Of a stretch of DNA of 64,000 nucleotides, positions 15,271-24,449 are shown in pieces. The position numbers and the translations under genes were made by a program. Below the pieces are notes generated by a model. It was not told the DNA's origin, searched no databases, and saw nothing but the letters and a program-made list of their open reading frames with translations. The DNA comes from Agromyces mediolanus (GTDB lineage: Bacteria > Actinomycetota > Actinomycetes > Actinomycetales > Microbacteriaceae): contig NZ_JAMBNX010000001.1 of assembly GCF_023715325.1 (NCBI RefSeq), forward strand, positions 558,001-622,000. The letters are read 5' to 3'. Within the stretch, counting starts at the first letter, position 1, and every line of letters starts with the position of its first letter.

Positions 15271-16901
15271 CAGGCGGCCTCCTCGAACGGCGCGGTCGGG
15301 TTGTCGACGGGTGCTGCGCTCGGATCGTCGGTGCGGAAATGCGCGCCGACGCTCGTCGTCCGGGTGAGCGCCGCAGCCACGGTGCGGCGGGCGAGCTCGA
15401 GCAGGTTGCGGTCCTCGGCGGTGCGTCGGTCGCGGACCTCCGGTGCGCGCCAGGCGTCGAGGGCGGATGCCGCAGCTTCCAGTCCGGGGCCCGAGCGCTC
15501 GAGCCCGGCGGCGTCCCACATGAGCGCGCGCAGCGCCTCCCGGTCCATCGCTCGCCCCGCCTCTCGACTTGCCCGACTTTCATGAAAGTCGGGCAACTCA
15601 GGGGTGAGGTCTCGACTTGCCCGACTTTCATGAAAGTCGGGCAACTCAGGGGTGGAGTCTCGACTTGCCCGACTTTCATGAAAGTCGGGCAACTCGGAGA
15701 CTGAGGCGGGGATGGCGGGGGTGGCGGGGGCAGCGACGAGGGCGCGCGCGGCGCGCTCGGCGAACACCGCAGCCTCGAGCAGCGAGTTCGAGGCGAGCCG
15801 GTTCGCCCCGTGCACGCCGGTGCGGGCGCACTCGCCGACGGCGAAGAGGTTCGGCAGGCCGGTTCGCGCGTCGAGGTCGACGACGATCCCGCCCATCGCG
15901 TAGTGCGCGGCGGGTGTCACCGGGATCGGCTCGCGCGACCAGTCGAACCCGGCGGCGCGGACGGCGCGGTCGAGCCCGGGGAACCGCCGGGCGAGCGCGT
16001 CGCGGCCGAGTGCCGTGGCGTCGAGCAGCACGGGCTCGCCGCCCTGCTCGGCCATGGCGTGCCACACGGCGCGCGCGACGACGTCGCGCGGGGCGAGCTC
16101 GGCGAGCGGGTGCAGATCAGCGAGGAACCGTCGCCCCGAGGCATCCCGCAGCACCGCGCCCTCGCCGCGCACGGCCTCGGAGATGAGCGGGGTCCCGGGC
16201 ACGGCGAGCGCGGTGGGATGGAACTGCACGAACTCGAGGTCGGCGACCGCTGCGCCCGCGCGGGCGGCGGCGGCCACCCCGTCGCCCGTCGCGACGGCGG
16301 GATTCGTCGTGTGCCGGTAGAGCTGCCCCGCCCCACCGGTGGCGAGCACCACCCGATCGGCCCGGCGCTCGACGATCGCCCCGTCGGCGTCGAGCAGCAC
16401 GGCGCCGACGACGGCGCCGCCCTCCACGAGGAGTTCGAGCAGCATGGTGCGCTCGTGCACCGCGACGGCGCGCCGGCGGACGGTCGCGACGAGCGCGGCC
16501 TCGATCGCCGCTCCGGTGGCGTCTCCGCCGGCGTGCACGACGCGCGCTCGGGAGTGCGCCGCCTCGAGCCCGCGCTCCAGCCCGGAGTCGTCGCGATCGA
16601 AGCCGACGCCGAAGCGGATGAGGTCGCGCACCCGGGCGGGCCCCTCCTCGCAGAGGACGCGCACCACCCCGGGGTCGGCGAGCCCGGCGCCCGCGGCGAT
16701 CGTGTCGGCGTAGTGTCGCTCGGCGGAGTCGTCGGGGAACAGGGCGGCGGCGATCCCGCCCTGCGCGTAGCGGGTGCTGCCCTCGGCGAGCTCGGTCTTC
16801 GTGACCAGTTCGACGGCGCAGCCGGCCTCGGCGGCGCGCACCGCCGTCCAGAGGCCGGCGATGCCGCCGCCGACGACGAGCACGCTCGGGGCGCTCGGCA
16901 C
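15270..16901 (-). CDS. nadB: L-aspartate oxidase with in-frame palindromic-repeat insert
   Basis: 543 residues from the GTG at 16901, two bases after the nadA stop, with GGAG upstream. Oxidises L-aspartate to iminoaspartate. FAD site GGGIAGLWTA near residue 12, GSTRYAQGGIAA, VVLATGGAGQLYRHTTNP, EFVQFHPTAL, and the C-terminal flavin block GECARTGVHGANRLASNSLLEA. Then residues about 402-448 are three copies of LPDFHESRASR-type sequence encoded by a repeat array, placed in the linker before the helical C-terminal domain (LRALMWDAAGLERSG). Catalytic residues are untouched, so the enzyme should be active; the insert is absent from NadB proteins I know. Confidence 0.93.
   Translation of the reverse strand: MPSAPSVLVVGGGIAGLWTAVRAAEAGCAVELVTKTELAEGSTRYAQGGIAAALFPDDSAERHYADTIAAGAGLADPGVVRVLCEEGPARVRDLIRFGVGFDRDDSGLERGLEAAHSRARVVHAGGDATGAAIEAALVATVRRRAVAVHERTMLLELLVEGGAVVGAVLLDADGAIVERRADRVVLATGGAGQLYRHTTNPAVATGDGVAAAARAGAAVADLEFVQFHPTALAVPGTPLISEAVRGEGAVLRDASGRRFLADLHPLAELAPRDVVARAVWHAMAEQGGEPVLLDATALGRDALARRFPGLDRAVRAAGFDWSREPIPVTPAAHYAMGGIVVDLDARTGLPNLFAVGECARTGVHGANRLASNSLLEAAVFAERAARALVAAPATPAIPASVSELPDFHESRASRDSTPELPDFHESRASRDLTPELPDFHESRASREAGRAMDREALRALMWDAAGLERSGPGLEAAASALDAWRAPEVRDRRTAEDRNLLELARRTVAAALTRTTSVGAHFRTDDPSAAPVDNPTAPFEEAA
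15565..15696. repeat. Three tandem palindromic elements inside nadB (48-bp period)
   Basis: Three perfect 28-base palindromes, each TTGCCCGACTTTCA plus its reverse complement, at 15569-15596, 15617-15644 and 15665-15692. The period is exactly 48 bases, so the nadB frame is kept, and the spacers between copies are nearly identical (CTCAGGGGTG...GTCTCGA). On the coding strand each reads GAG TTG CCC GAC TTT CAT GAA AGT CGG GCA, i.e. ELPDFHESRA. Confidence 0.95.
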
Positions 16902-16903
16902 GG

Positions 16904-18253
16904 TCAGCTCCGGCTCGAGAGCGGCGCCCCGCTCACGGGCGCTCCGCTCGGCAGCGCCCGCAGCATCCGCTCGAGGGCGACCTTGGCGTCGGCGGCGACG
17001 GAGTCGGGCACCTGGATGCGGTTGACCACGCGCCCCTCGACGAGCTCCTCGAGCACCCAGGCGAGGTACCCGGGATGGATGCGGTACATCGTCGAGCACG
17101 GGCAGACCACCGGGTCGAGGCAGAAGATGGTGTGCTCGGGGTGCTCGGCCGCGAGTCGCTGCACGAGGTTGATCTCGGTGCCGATGGCGAAGGTGGTGCC
17201 GGCGGGCGCGGCCTGGATGGCCTTCACGATGAAGTCGGTCGAGCCGGCCGCGTCGGCCGCGTCGACGACGGGCATCGGGGACTCCGGGTGCACGACGACC
17301 TGCACGCCCGGGTGCTCGCGGCGCGCCTGCTCGATCTGCTCGACGGTGAAGCGGCGGTGCACCGAGCAGAAGCCGTGCCAGAGGATGACCCGGGCATCAC
17401 CGAGCGCCGCCGCGTCGTTGCCGCCGAGCGGCTGACGCGGGTTCCACATCGGCATCGCCTCGAGCGGCACTCCCATCGCCTTGGCGGTGTTGCGGCCGAG
17501 GTGCTGGTCGGGGAAGAAGAGCACGCGCCGGCCGCGCTCGAACGCCTGCTCGAGCACGGTGCGGGCGTTGGAGGAAGTGCAGACGATGCCGCCGTGCCGT
17601 CCGACGAATCCCTTGAGCGCCGCAGAGGAGTTCATGTAGGTCACCGGCACGACGGGAAGGAGCCCGTCGGCGTCGGGCACGTCGAGCTCGCCGTAGACGG
17701 TGGCGAGCTGCTCCCAGCACGCCTCGACGCTCGCCTCGTCGGCCATGTCGGCCATCGAGCAGCCGGCGGCGAGGTTCGGCAGGATGACGGCCTGCTCGGG
17801 CCGGGAGAGGAGGTCGGCGGTCTCGGCCATGAAGTGCACGCCGCAGAAGACGATCGCCTCGGCGTCCGGCCGGGTCAGCGCGGCGTTCGCGAGCTGGAAC
17901 GAGTCGCCGACGAAGTCCGCGTGCTGCACCACCTCGTCGCGCTGGTAGAAGTGGCCGAGGACGACGACGCGCTCGCCGAGCGTCTGCTTCGCGCGGCGGA
18001 TGCGCTCGTGCAGCTCTTCGTCGCTCGCGAGCCGGTACGCCTCGGGCAGCGCCCCTTGGCGGGGCGAGCCCGTGGGGATGACGTCGCCCATCGACGCGCC
18101 GGGGCCGTAGGTGGCGGGGCCGGCATCGAAGGTCCAGGGGCCGTCGGCGAGCTCCGGCGCGCAGCTCTCGCCGCCGCTCGCACCGCTCGCGATGAGGCGG
18201 ATGCTGCGATCGACGGATGCCGCGCGGCGGACATCGAGGGAGGTGGGGCTCAT
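16904..18253 (-). CDS. nadA: Quinolinate synthase
   Basis: 449 residues. Condenses iminoaspartate (from NadB) with dihydroxyacetone phosphate to quinolinate using a [4Fe-4S] cluster. Seen: VVVLGHFYQRDEVVQHADFVGDSFQLA, IVFCGVHFMAETADLLS, YMNSSAALKGFVGRHGGIVCTSSNA, FFPDQHLGRNTA, and the C-terminal CLDPVVCPCSTMYRI. Cluster cysteines are most likely in FCGVHF, VCTSSN and the C-terminal CPC region. The ATG overlaps the nrtR stop (ATGA). The amino-terminal ~80 residues before the catalytic core are longer than in enterobacterial NadA, as is usual in actinobacteria. Confidence 0.95.
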   Translation of the reverse strand: MSPTSLDVRRAASVDRSIRLIASGASGGESCAPELADGPWTFDAGPATYGPGASMGDVIPTGSPRQGALPEAYRLASDEELHERIRRAKQTLGERVVVLGHFYQRDEVVQHADFVGDSFQLANAALTRPDAEAIVFCGVHFMAETADLLSRPEQAVILPNLAAGCSMADMADEASVEACWEQLATVYGELDVPDADGLLPVVPVTYMNSSAALKGFVGRHGGIVCTSSNARTVLEQAFERGRRVLFFPDQHLGRNTAKAMGVPLEAMPMWNPRQPLGGNDAAALGDARVILWHGFCSVHRRFTVEQIEQARREHPGVQVVVHPESPMPVVDAADAAGSTDFIVKAIQAAPAGTTFAIGTEINLVQRLAAEHPEHTIFCLDPVVCPCSTMYRIHPGYLAWVLEELVEGRVVNRIQVPDSVAADAKVALERMLRALPSGAPVSGAPLSSRS

Positions 18254-18960
18254 GACGCGGTCCTCTCGGTGGGGCGGAACGGTTCCCGCGCGCCCGGCGC
18301 CGTGGCGGCCGGGGCGTAGCGGTACAGCTTCGGCGGGCGGTGCGGGGTGCCGGCGCGGTGCTCGCCGGTTTCCTGCAGTCCGCCCGAGGCGAGCATGGTG
18401 CGGCGGAAGTTCGCCGGGTCGAGCTGGCGGCGGAGCACGGCCTCGTAGACCTCGCGCAGTTCGGCGAGGGTGAAGGTGCGGCCGAGCAGGGCGTGCGCGA
18501 TCTCCGAGTACTCGACTTTCGTGCGCAGCCGCCAGAGGGCGTAGGCGATGATGTCGGCGTGGTCGAACGCGAGCTCGGGCAGGGTGTCGGCGGGGACCCA
18601 GCGCACGTTCGGCCCGATCGTGGCTCGCGCGGCCTCGTCGTTCGGCAGCAGCGCCCAGTACACGACGGAGACGACGCGTTCGCCGGGGGAGCGGTCGACG
18701 CCGCCGAAGGTGTAGAGCTGCTCGAGGTAGCTGGGTGCGAGCCCGGTCGTCGATCGCAACGTGCGGGCCGCGGCGGTCTCGAGCTCCTCGTTCGGCGGGA
18801 GCCAGCCGCCCGGCAGCGCCCAGTGGCCGAGTTGCGGTTCGCGGGTGCGGCGGACGAGCGGCGTCCAGAGTGCGGGAGGGCCGCCTGCGCGATCGGCGCG
18901 GAGGGCGAAGATCACTGTGGAGACGGCGAGGCGCACCGTGCTCGGCGGGGTCGTCGGCAT
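18250..18960 (-). CDS. nrtR: NrtR, Nudix-related transcriptional regulator of NAD synthesis
   Basis: 236 residues. The N-terminal half is a Nudix-type domain (LVRRTREPQLGHWALPGGWL, ELETAAARTLRSTTGL) whose Nudix box is degenerate at the catalytic glutamates, as in NrtR proteins that bind ADP-ribose without hydrolysing it. The C-terminal half is a winged helix (YSEIAHALLGRTFTLAELREVYEAVL, DPANFRRTMLASGGLQETG). It is the first gene of the NAD operon, overlapping nadA by four bases, and two matching palindromes lie in its upstream region, consistent with autoregulated repression of NAD synthesis. Confidence 0.9.
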   Translation of the reverse strand: MPTTPPSTVRLAVSTVIFALRADRAGGPPALWTPLVRRTREPQLGHWALPGGWLPPNEELETAAARTLRSTTGLAPSYLEQLYTFGGVDRSPGERVVSVVYWALLPNDEAARATIGPNVRWVPADTLPELAFDHADIIAYALWRLRTKVEYSEIAHALLGRTFTLAELREVYEAVLRRQLDPANFRRTMLASGGLQETGEHRAGTPHRPPKLYRYAPAATAPGAREPFRPTERTAS

Positions 18961-19007
18961 CTGGCTCTCCCTTCGCTCCGGTCGGCGGCCGCTCCTCCGA
19001 CCACGGG

Positions 19008-19030
19008 CTTCGAGTCAGAATGACTCGAAG
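19008..19030. promoter_or_regulatory. Candidate NrtR operator 1
   Basis: A perfect palindrome, CTTCGAGTCA and TGACTCGAAG around a three-base centre (GAA), 48 bases upstream of the nrtR ATG. A second, weaker copy lies 39 bases further upstream. Binding by NrtR is inferred from position. Confidence 0.7.
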
Positions 19031-19046
19031 CTGGATTGATCTGCAG

Positions 19047-19069
19047 CTTACAGTCGCATTGACTCGAAG
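19047..19069. promoter_or_regulatory. Candidate NrtR operator 2
   Basis: Matches operator 1 at 18 of 23 positions; the right half TGACTCGAAG is identical while the left half reads CTTACAGTCG. Centre-to-centre spacing to operator 1 is 39 bases, close to four helical turns, which would allow two dimers on one face. Lies between nrtR and the glycine riboswitch. Confidence 0.6.
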
Positions 19070-19162
19070 GCGAATCCCTTCGGCGTCGGGCGCGTGGTCG
19101 CCGCACAGCGGGGCGACGGGTGGGGTAGGATCGGGCACACAACCGCATACCGGGCCATCGAC

Positions 19163-19347
19163 GCGTCGCGGGAGAGCCACCGGCAGTGAACGTCGGGGGC
19201 ACCGAAGGAGCAAGCCTCCCCGCCAATCTCTCAGGTACACGACACCGCGATGACGAGGCCGCTCTGAAAAGTGCCCGTTCGGGCCGCCCACGGTGAAAGC
19301 GCACATCCCGCGCGAAACTCTCAGGCTCATGACAGAGGGGGAGTTCT
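19163..19347 (+). ncRNA. Tandem glycine riboswitch
   Basis: Two glycine aptamers precede gcvT. Aptamer 1 contains GGGAGAGCCACCGG, CACCGAAGGAGCAAGC, and CCAATCTCTCAGGTAC; aptamer 2 contains GTGAAAGCG, GAAACTCTCAGGCTCATGACAGAGGGG. The paired ...GCAAxCC...AATCTCTCAGG signature is specific to this class. With glycine bound it normally permits expression of the glycine cleavage genes. The region from 18961 to 19389 has no protein gene; it holds the NrtR sites, an unannotated promoter area and this element. Confidence 0.93.
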
Positions 19348-19389
19348 CACGCGGCATCCGCCGCGCGTCTCGACGATCGAGGAGAACTC

Positions 19390-20556
19390 GTGTCCGATTC
19401 CGGAACCACCCCCGAAGAGCGCCGCAGCCCGCTCGATGCCGTGCACCGTGCCGCGGGCGCCTCGTTCACGGACTTCGCCGGCTGGCAGATGCCCGTGCGC
19501 TACTCGAGCGATCTCGCCGAGCACCGCGCGGTACGTGAGCACGCGGGACTCTTCGACCTCTCCCACATGGCGGAGATCTCGCTCATCGGCCCGGACTCCG
19601 CGGCAGCCCTCGACTCCGCGCTCGCCGGAAAGCTCTCGGCGATCGCGGTCGGACAGGCGAAGTACTCGCTGCTGCTCGCCGAGGACGGCGGCATCATCGA
19701 CGACCTGGTCGTCTACCGCACGGGGGAGGACCGCTTCCTCGTCGTCGCGAACGCGTCGAACCGCGAGGTCGTCGCCGCTGAGCTCGTCGCGCGCGCCTCC
19801 GGCTTCGAGACCTTCGTCTCCGACGAGAGCGACGACATCGCCCTCGTCGCCCTGCAGGGCCCCGACGCACGCGCCGTGCTGCTCGAGACGCCGGGATTCG
19901 GCGTCGAGGGGCCGGGCAACGACCAGGAGGACTTCGATCTCGCGATCGCCGAGCTGAAGTACTACCGCTCGTTCCCGGCGACCTTCGAGGGCGAGCCCGT
20001 GCTCGTGGCCCGCACCGGCTACACCGGTGAGGACGGCTTCGAGCTCTACCTTGCGCCGGAGCAGGCGCCGAAGCTCTGGGCGGCGCTCGCCGAGACCGGC
20101 GGTCCGCGCGTCGTCCCCTGCGGGCTCGCGAGCCGCGACACCCTCCGCCTCGAGGCGGGCATGCCGCTCTACGGGCACGAGCTCGGCCGCGGCATCCTGC
20201 CGGTGCAGGCCGGGCTCGGCCGGGTCGTCTCCCTCGCCAAGGAGGGTGACTTCGTCGGCCGCGCGGCGATCGAGCGCGGCCCCGCCGACGGGGCGCCCGT
20301 GCTCGTCGGGCTCACCGCCGAGGGGCGCCGCGCCCCCCGCGCCGGCTACGAGGTGTACGACGGAGCGTCGGCCGACGCCCGCCGCATCGGCGAGATCACG
20401 AGCGGCGCGCTCTCGCCGACGCTCGGCCACCCGATCGCGATGGCGTTCGTCGCCCCCGAGCTCGCCGAGCCGGGCACCGTGCTGCACGTCGATGTGCGCG
20501 GCACCCGCATCCCCGCGACCGTCGTCGCGCTCCCCTTCTACACGCGCGCCGCCTGA
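19390..20556 (+). CDS. gcvT: Glycine cleavage system T protein (aminomethyltransferase)
   Basis: 388 residues, GTG start with CGAGGAGAACTC just upstream. Transfers the methylene group from aminomethyl-lipoyl H protein to tetrahydrofolate, releasing ammonia. Motifs: FADGWQ-like FTDFAGWQMPVRY, EHRAVREHAGLFDLSHMAEI, GGIIDDLVVYR, YTGEDGFELY, CGLASRDTLRLEAGMPLYGHEL, the last being the conserved folate-domain segment. First gene of gcvT-gcvH-gcvP, controlled by the glycine riboswitch directly upstream. Confidence 0.95.
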   Translation: MSDSGTTPEERRSPLDAVHRAAGASFTDFAGWQMPVRYSSDLAEHRAVREHAGLFDLSHMAEISLIGPDSAAALDSALAGKLSAIAVGQAKYSLLLAEDGGIIDDLVVYRTGEDRFLVVANASNREVVAAELVARASGFETFVSDESDDIALVALQGPDARAVLLETPGFGVEGPGNDQEDFDLAIAELKYYRSFPATFEGEPVLVARTGYTGEDGFELYLAPEQAPKLWAALAETGGPRVVPCGLASRDTLRLEAGMPLYGHELGRGILPVQAGLGRVVSLAKEGDFVGRAAIERGPADGAPVLVGLTAEGRRAPRAGYEVYDGASADARRIGEITSGALSPTLGHPIAMAFVAPELAEPGTVLHVDVRGTRIPATVVALPFYTRAA

Positions 20557-20610
20557 CGCGGCCCGCCGGCTTCGAACCGTTCACCGACCCCACCACCGAG
20601 GAGCATCCAC

Positions 20611-20982
20611 ATGACCGACGTCACCGCACTGCAGTACACCGAAGAGCACGAGTGGGTGAAGGTCGAGGGCGACACCGCCGTCATCGGCATCACCGACTAC
20701 GCCGCGGAGAAGCTCGGCGACGTGGTGTACGTCGACCTCCCGGCCGCGGGCACCGCCGTGACCGCCGGCACCGTCGTCGGCGAGATCGAGTCGACGAAGT
20801 CGGTCGGCGAGCTCTTCGCACCCATCGACGGCGAGGTCGTGGAGGCGAACCAGGCCGTCATCGACTCGCCCGAGCTCGTGAACAGCGACCCGTTCGGCGA
20901 GGGGTGGCTCATCAAGGTGAAGGCGCCCGAGCTGCCGACCCTCATGACCCACGCCGAGTACCGCGCCTTCGTCGGCGAGTAA
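20611..20982 (+). CDS. gcvH: Glycine cleavage system H protein
   Basis: 123 residues, typical size. It carries the lipoyl group that shuttles the aminomethyl unit between GcvP, GcvT and lipoamide dehydrogenase. [36 protein letters not shown] is the start of the biotinyl/lipoyl-like fold, and the lipoylated lysine is in [19 protein letters not shown] is preceded by GAGGAG. 54 bases after gcvT and 15 before gcvP. Confidence 0.96.
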   Translation: MTDVTALQYTEEHEWVKVEGDTAVIGITDYAAEKLGDVVYVDLPAAGTAVTAGTVVGEIESTKSVGELFAPIDGEVVEANQAVIDSPELVNSDPFGEGWLIKVKAPELPTLMTHAEYRAFVGE

Positions 20983-20997
20983 GGACCCCAGCGCCCG

Positions 20998-23925
20998 ATG
21001 AGCACCACCTCGACGTTCGACCTCGACGCCTTCGGGCGCCGCCACATCGGCACCACCGCCGACGACCAGCAGCGCATGCTCGCCGAGCTCGGCTACGACT
21101 CGCTCGACGCGCTGATGTCGGCCGCCGTGCCCGCCTCGATCCGCATGGGCGAGGTGCTGAACTCCGCGATCCCGGCCGCGGCGACGGAGCGCGAGGCACT
21201 CGCCGAGCTGGCGGCGCTCGCGGCGCAGAACACCGTGCGCACCTCGATGATCGGCCTCGGCTACTCGGGGACGATCACGCCGGCCGTGATCCAGCGGAAC
21301 GTGCTCGAGAACCCCAGCTGGTACACCGCGTACACGCCGTACCAGCCGGAGATCAGCCAGGGCCGGCTCGAGGCGCTCATCAACTTCCAGACGATGGTCG
21401 AGGACCTCACCGGGCTCGACATCGCCAACGCCTCCATGCTCGACGAGGGCACGGCGGTGGTCGAGGCGATGCTCCTCGCCCGGCGCGCCTCGAAGTCGCC
21501 GTCGAACCGCTTCGTCGTCGACGCCGACGCGCTGCCGCAGACGAAGGCGCTGCTCGCCTCCCGCTCGGCCGTCCTCGGCATCGAGCTCGTCGAGGTGCCG
21601 CTCGCCGAGCTCGTCGAAGCGAGCGGGCCGCACGAGGCACCCTTCGACCGGCTCAGGGAGCAGCTCGGCGAGCACTTCGGCGTGTTCGTGCAGTATCCCG
21701 GTGCCTCCGGACGCGCCTGGGACCCGACGGCCGTGCTCGCCGCCTCGAAGGCGCAGGGCGGGCTCGCGGTGGTCGCCGCCGATCTGCTCGCCCTCGCCGT
21801 GCTCACGAGCCCCGGCGAGCTCGGCGCCGACGTCGCCGTCGGCACCACGCAGCGATTCGGCGTGCCGATGGGCTTCGGCGGACCGCACGCCGGTTACATG
21901 GCCGTCCGCAAGGGCCTCGAGCGGCAGATGCCGGGCCGACTCGTCGGCGTCTCGGTGGATGCCTCGGGCGCGCCCGCCTACCGGCTCAGCCTGCAGGCCC
22001 GCGAGCAGCACATCCGCCGCGAGAAGGCGACGTCGAACATCTGCACCGCCCAGGTGCTGCTCGCCGTGATGGCGTCGATGTACGCGGTCTACCACGGCCC
22101 CGCCGGCATCCGCCACATCGCGGTGACCACCGCGCAGAAGGCCGCCGCGCTCGCCGGGGTGCTCACCGGCTACGGGCTCACGCTCGTCAGCGAGACGTAC
22201 TTCGACGCGATCGAGGTGCACGTGCCCGGCCTCGCGAAGAACGTCGTGGCGCGCGCCCGCGAGCTCGGGGTGCACCTCTGGGAGGTCGACGAGGCGACGG
22301 TGCATGTCGCGGTCGACGAGACGACCACCGAGGCGGAGCTCGCCCTCGCGGCCCGCGCCTTCGGCCTGCCGGAGGAGACCACCGTGCCGGTGGACCTGCG
22401 CACGCTCCCGGCGAGCCTGCCGTCCGGCCTCGCCCGCTCGAGCGCGTACCTCACGCACCCGGTGTTCAACACGCACCAGTCCGAGACGCAGATGATGCGC
22501 TACCTGAAGACGCTCGCCGACCGCGACTACGCGCTCGACCGCGGCATGATCCCGCTCGGCTCGTGCACCATGAAGCTGAACGCGGCGACCGAGATGCAGG
22601 CGGTCACCTGGCCGGCCTTCGCGAACCTGCACCCGTTCGCGCCGGAGGCCGACGTCGTCGGCAGCCTCGGGCTCATCGAGCAGCTCGAGAGCTGGCTCGC
22701 CGAGGTCACCGGCTACGACACGGTCTCGTTGCAGCCCAACGCGGGCAGCCAGGGCGAGCTCGCGGGCCTGCTCGCGATCCGCGGCTACCACGACGCGAAC
22801 GGCGAGCACGAGCGCGACCTCTGCCTCATCCCTTCGAGCGCGCACGGCACGAACGCGGCCTCGGCAGTGCTCGCGGGCATGCGCGTCGTCGTCGTGGCGA
22901 CCGACGAGCTCGGCAACGTCGACCTCGACGACCTGCGCGCGAAGATCACCGAGCACGCGGCATCCATCGCGGCGCTGATGATCACCTATCCCTCGACGCA
23001 CGGCGTGTACGAGCACGAGGTGAAGGAGATCACCCAGGCGGTGCACGACGCCGGCGGCCAGGTCTACGTCGACGGCGCGAACCTCAACGCGCTGCTCGGC
23101 TACGCGCGGTTCGGCGACTTCGGCGGCGACGTCTCGCACCTGAACCTGCACAAGACGTTCTGCATCCCGCACGGCGGCGGCGGCCCCGGCGTGGGACCGG
23201 TCGCGGCGAAGGCGCACCTCGCGCCCTACCTGCCGGGGCATCCGCTGGCGCAGCGTCCCGATCACGCCGGTGGGTTCGTGCACGGCGGCGGACCGGTCTC
23301 GGCCGCGCCGTACGGCAGCCCGTCGATCCTGCCGATCTCCTGGGCGTACGTGCGCATGATGGGTGCCCAGGGCCTGCAGGACGCGACGGCGGCCGCGGTG
23401 CTCGGCGCGAACTACGTGGCGGCGCGCCTGCGCGAGCACTTCCCGGTGCTGTACACGGGGGAGCACGGGCTCGTCGCGCACGAGTGCATCCTCGACCTGC
23501 GGCCGCTCACGGCGGAGACCGGGGTCACGGTCGACGACGTCGCGAAGCGGCTCATCGACTACGGCTTCCACGCGCCGACGATGTCGTTCCCGGTCGCGGG
23601 CACGCTCATGGTCGAGCCGACGGAGTCGGAGGACCTGGCCGAGCTCGAGCGTTTCGTCGAGGCCATGGTGAGCATCAAGGCCGAGGCCGACGCGGTCGGC
23701 CGTGGGGAGTGGCCCGCCGACGACAACCCGCTGCGGAACGCGCCGCACACGGCCGAATCCGTCATCGCGGGGGAGTGGGCGCACCCGTACTCCCGTGAGC
23801 AGGCGGTGTACCCCGTGCGCTCGCTCGTGCGCAGCAAGTACTGGGCCCCGGTGCGCCGGATCGACCAGGCGTTCGGCGACCGCAACCTGGTCTGCGCGTG
23901 CCCGCCGGTGGAGGCGTTCGCCTGA
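20998..23925 (+). CDS. gcvP: Glycine dehydrogenase (decarboxylating), P protein
   Basis: 975 residues, the full single-chain form (the two-subunit form would be about 450 + 500). PLP enzyme that decarboxylates glycine and loads the aminomethyl group on GcvH. Seen: [101 protein letters not shown] and [21 protein letters not shown] holding the PLP lysine. Last gene of the glycine cleavage operon, followed by a hairpin at 23942-23981. Confidence 0.96.
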   Translation: MSTTSTFDLDAFGRRHIGTTADDQQRMLAELGYDSLDALMSAAVPASIRMGEVLNSAIPAAATEREALAELAALAAQNTVRTSMIGLGYSGTITPAVIQRNVLENPSWYTAYTPYQPEISQGRLEALINFQTMVEDLTGLDIANASMLDEGTAVVEAMLLARRASKSPSNRFVVDADALPQTKALLASRSAVLGIELVEVPLAELVEASGPHEAPFDRLREQLGEHFGVFVQYPGASGRAWDPTAVLAASKAQGGLAVVAADLLALAVLTSPGELGADVAVGTTQRFGVPMGFGGPHAGYMAVRKGLERQMPGRLVGVSVDASGAPAYRLSLQAREQHIRREKATSNICTAQVLLAVMASMYAVYHGPAGIRHIAVTTAQKAAALAGVLTGYGLTLVSETYFDAIEVHVPGLAKNVVARARELGVHLWEVDEATVHVAVDETTTEAELALAARAFGLPEETTVPVDLRTLPASLPSGLARSSAYLTHPVFNTHQSETQMMRYLKTLADRDYALDRGMIPLGSCTMKLNAATEMQAVTWPAFANLHPFAPEADVVGSLGLIEQLESWLAEVTGYDTVSLQPNAGSQGELAGLLAIRGYHDANGEHERDLCLIPSSAHGTNAASAVLAGMRVVVVATDELGNVDLDDLRAKITEHAASIAALMITYPSTHGVYEHEVKEITQAVHDAGGQVYVDGANLNALLGYARFGDFGGDVSHLNLHKTFCIPHGGGGPGVGPVAAKAHLAPYLPGHPLAQRPDHAGGFVHGGGPVSAAPYGSPSILPISWAYVRMMGAQGLQDATAAAVLGANYVAARLREHFPVLYTGEHGLVAHECILDLRPLTAETGVTVDDVAKRLIDYGFHAPTMSFPVAGTLMVEPTESEDLAELERFVEAMVSIKAEADAVGRGEWPADDNPLRNAPHTAESVIAGEWAHPYSREQAVYPVRSLVRSKYWAPVRRIDQAFGDRNLVCACPPVEAFA

Positions 23926-23941
23926 TTCCGAGCTGAACGGC

Positions 23942-23981
23942 GGGCGGATGGCCGGGCACGACGTGTCCGGGCCATCCGCCC
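23942..23981 (+). terminator. Terminator after gcvP
   Basis: A 12-bp stem (GGGCGGATGGCC with GGCCATCCGCCC) closes the gcv operon, 16 bases past the gcvP stop. No long T-run follows, as is usual at this GC content. Confidence 0.65.
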
Positions 23982-24038
23982 TGCCGCTCGGAGCCCCACA
24001 GGTCTAAACTGAGGATCATTCACACGTGGAGGTGTCGG

Positions 24039-24449
24039 ATGCTCCCCATGGACGCCCTGCTCGGGGCCGGATTCATCCTCTTCGTCGTGGGCCTCGCGGT
24101 CGCGACGAGCGATCGCTTCGGGCTGGACACCCGCGCCGGCCTCCTCGAGCGCCGCGATCCCGTGGCCGCGAACGCCATGCGGCGTGCGCAGGCGGTCCTG
24201 GAGCTGCGCGGCGGCTACGGCGACGAATGCGTCGGCGCGGTGTGCACGCCGAGCCGGAGGAGCTGGATCGACGGGGCCCGGGTGCGCGGCTCGGACACCG
24301 ACCCGCGGGTCGAGGTCGCGGAGGAGCAGCTGCCGCCGATGCCGGCGACCGTGGTCGCCCTCGCGACGGCGACGCACGTGCCCGGCGTCAGGCGCCCGGC
24401 GCCGCGAACAGTCCCGGCCACCACGCGAGCGCCAGCGGGTACCCGATGA
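24039..24449 (+). CDS. Small hypothetical protein with one N-terminal membrane helix
   Basis: 136 residues; ATG with GGAGG six bases upstream and a TAAACT box at 24004-24009 (another ATG at 24048 would shorten it by three residues). One hydrophobic segment (LLGAGFILFVVGLAVATS) near the start, then a soluble region with two cysteines (GDECVGAVCTPSRR). No family recognised. The last 62 bases overlap the end of the convergent CPBP gene, so the C-terminal PGVRRPAPRTVPATT tail may not be conserved. Confidence 0.55.
   Translation: MLPMDALLGAGFILFVVGLAVATSDRFGLDTRAGLLERRDPVAANAMRRAQAVLELRGGYGDECVGAVCTPSRRSWIDGARVRGSDTDPRVEVAEEQLPPMPATVVALATATHVPGVRRPAPRTVPATTRAPAGTR

Noticed and set aside
15565..15696. 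CRISPR array
   Set aside because: The 48-bp units are perfect palindromes whose spacers are nearly identical, lie inside a coding frame and have no cas genes nearby.
15270..16901. nadB as a broken gene because of the repeat insert
   Set aside because: Each unit is 48 bases, so the frame continues and both NadB domains are complete.
20581..23784. A 1067-residue minus-strand open frame opposite gcvH-gcvP
   Set aside because: Pure antisense of gcvP; composition (runs of RR, EH, GDR) and lack of any motif show it is a shadow.
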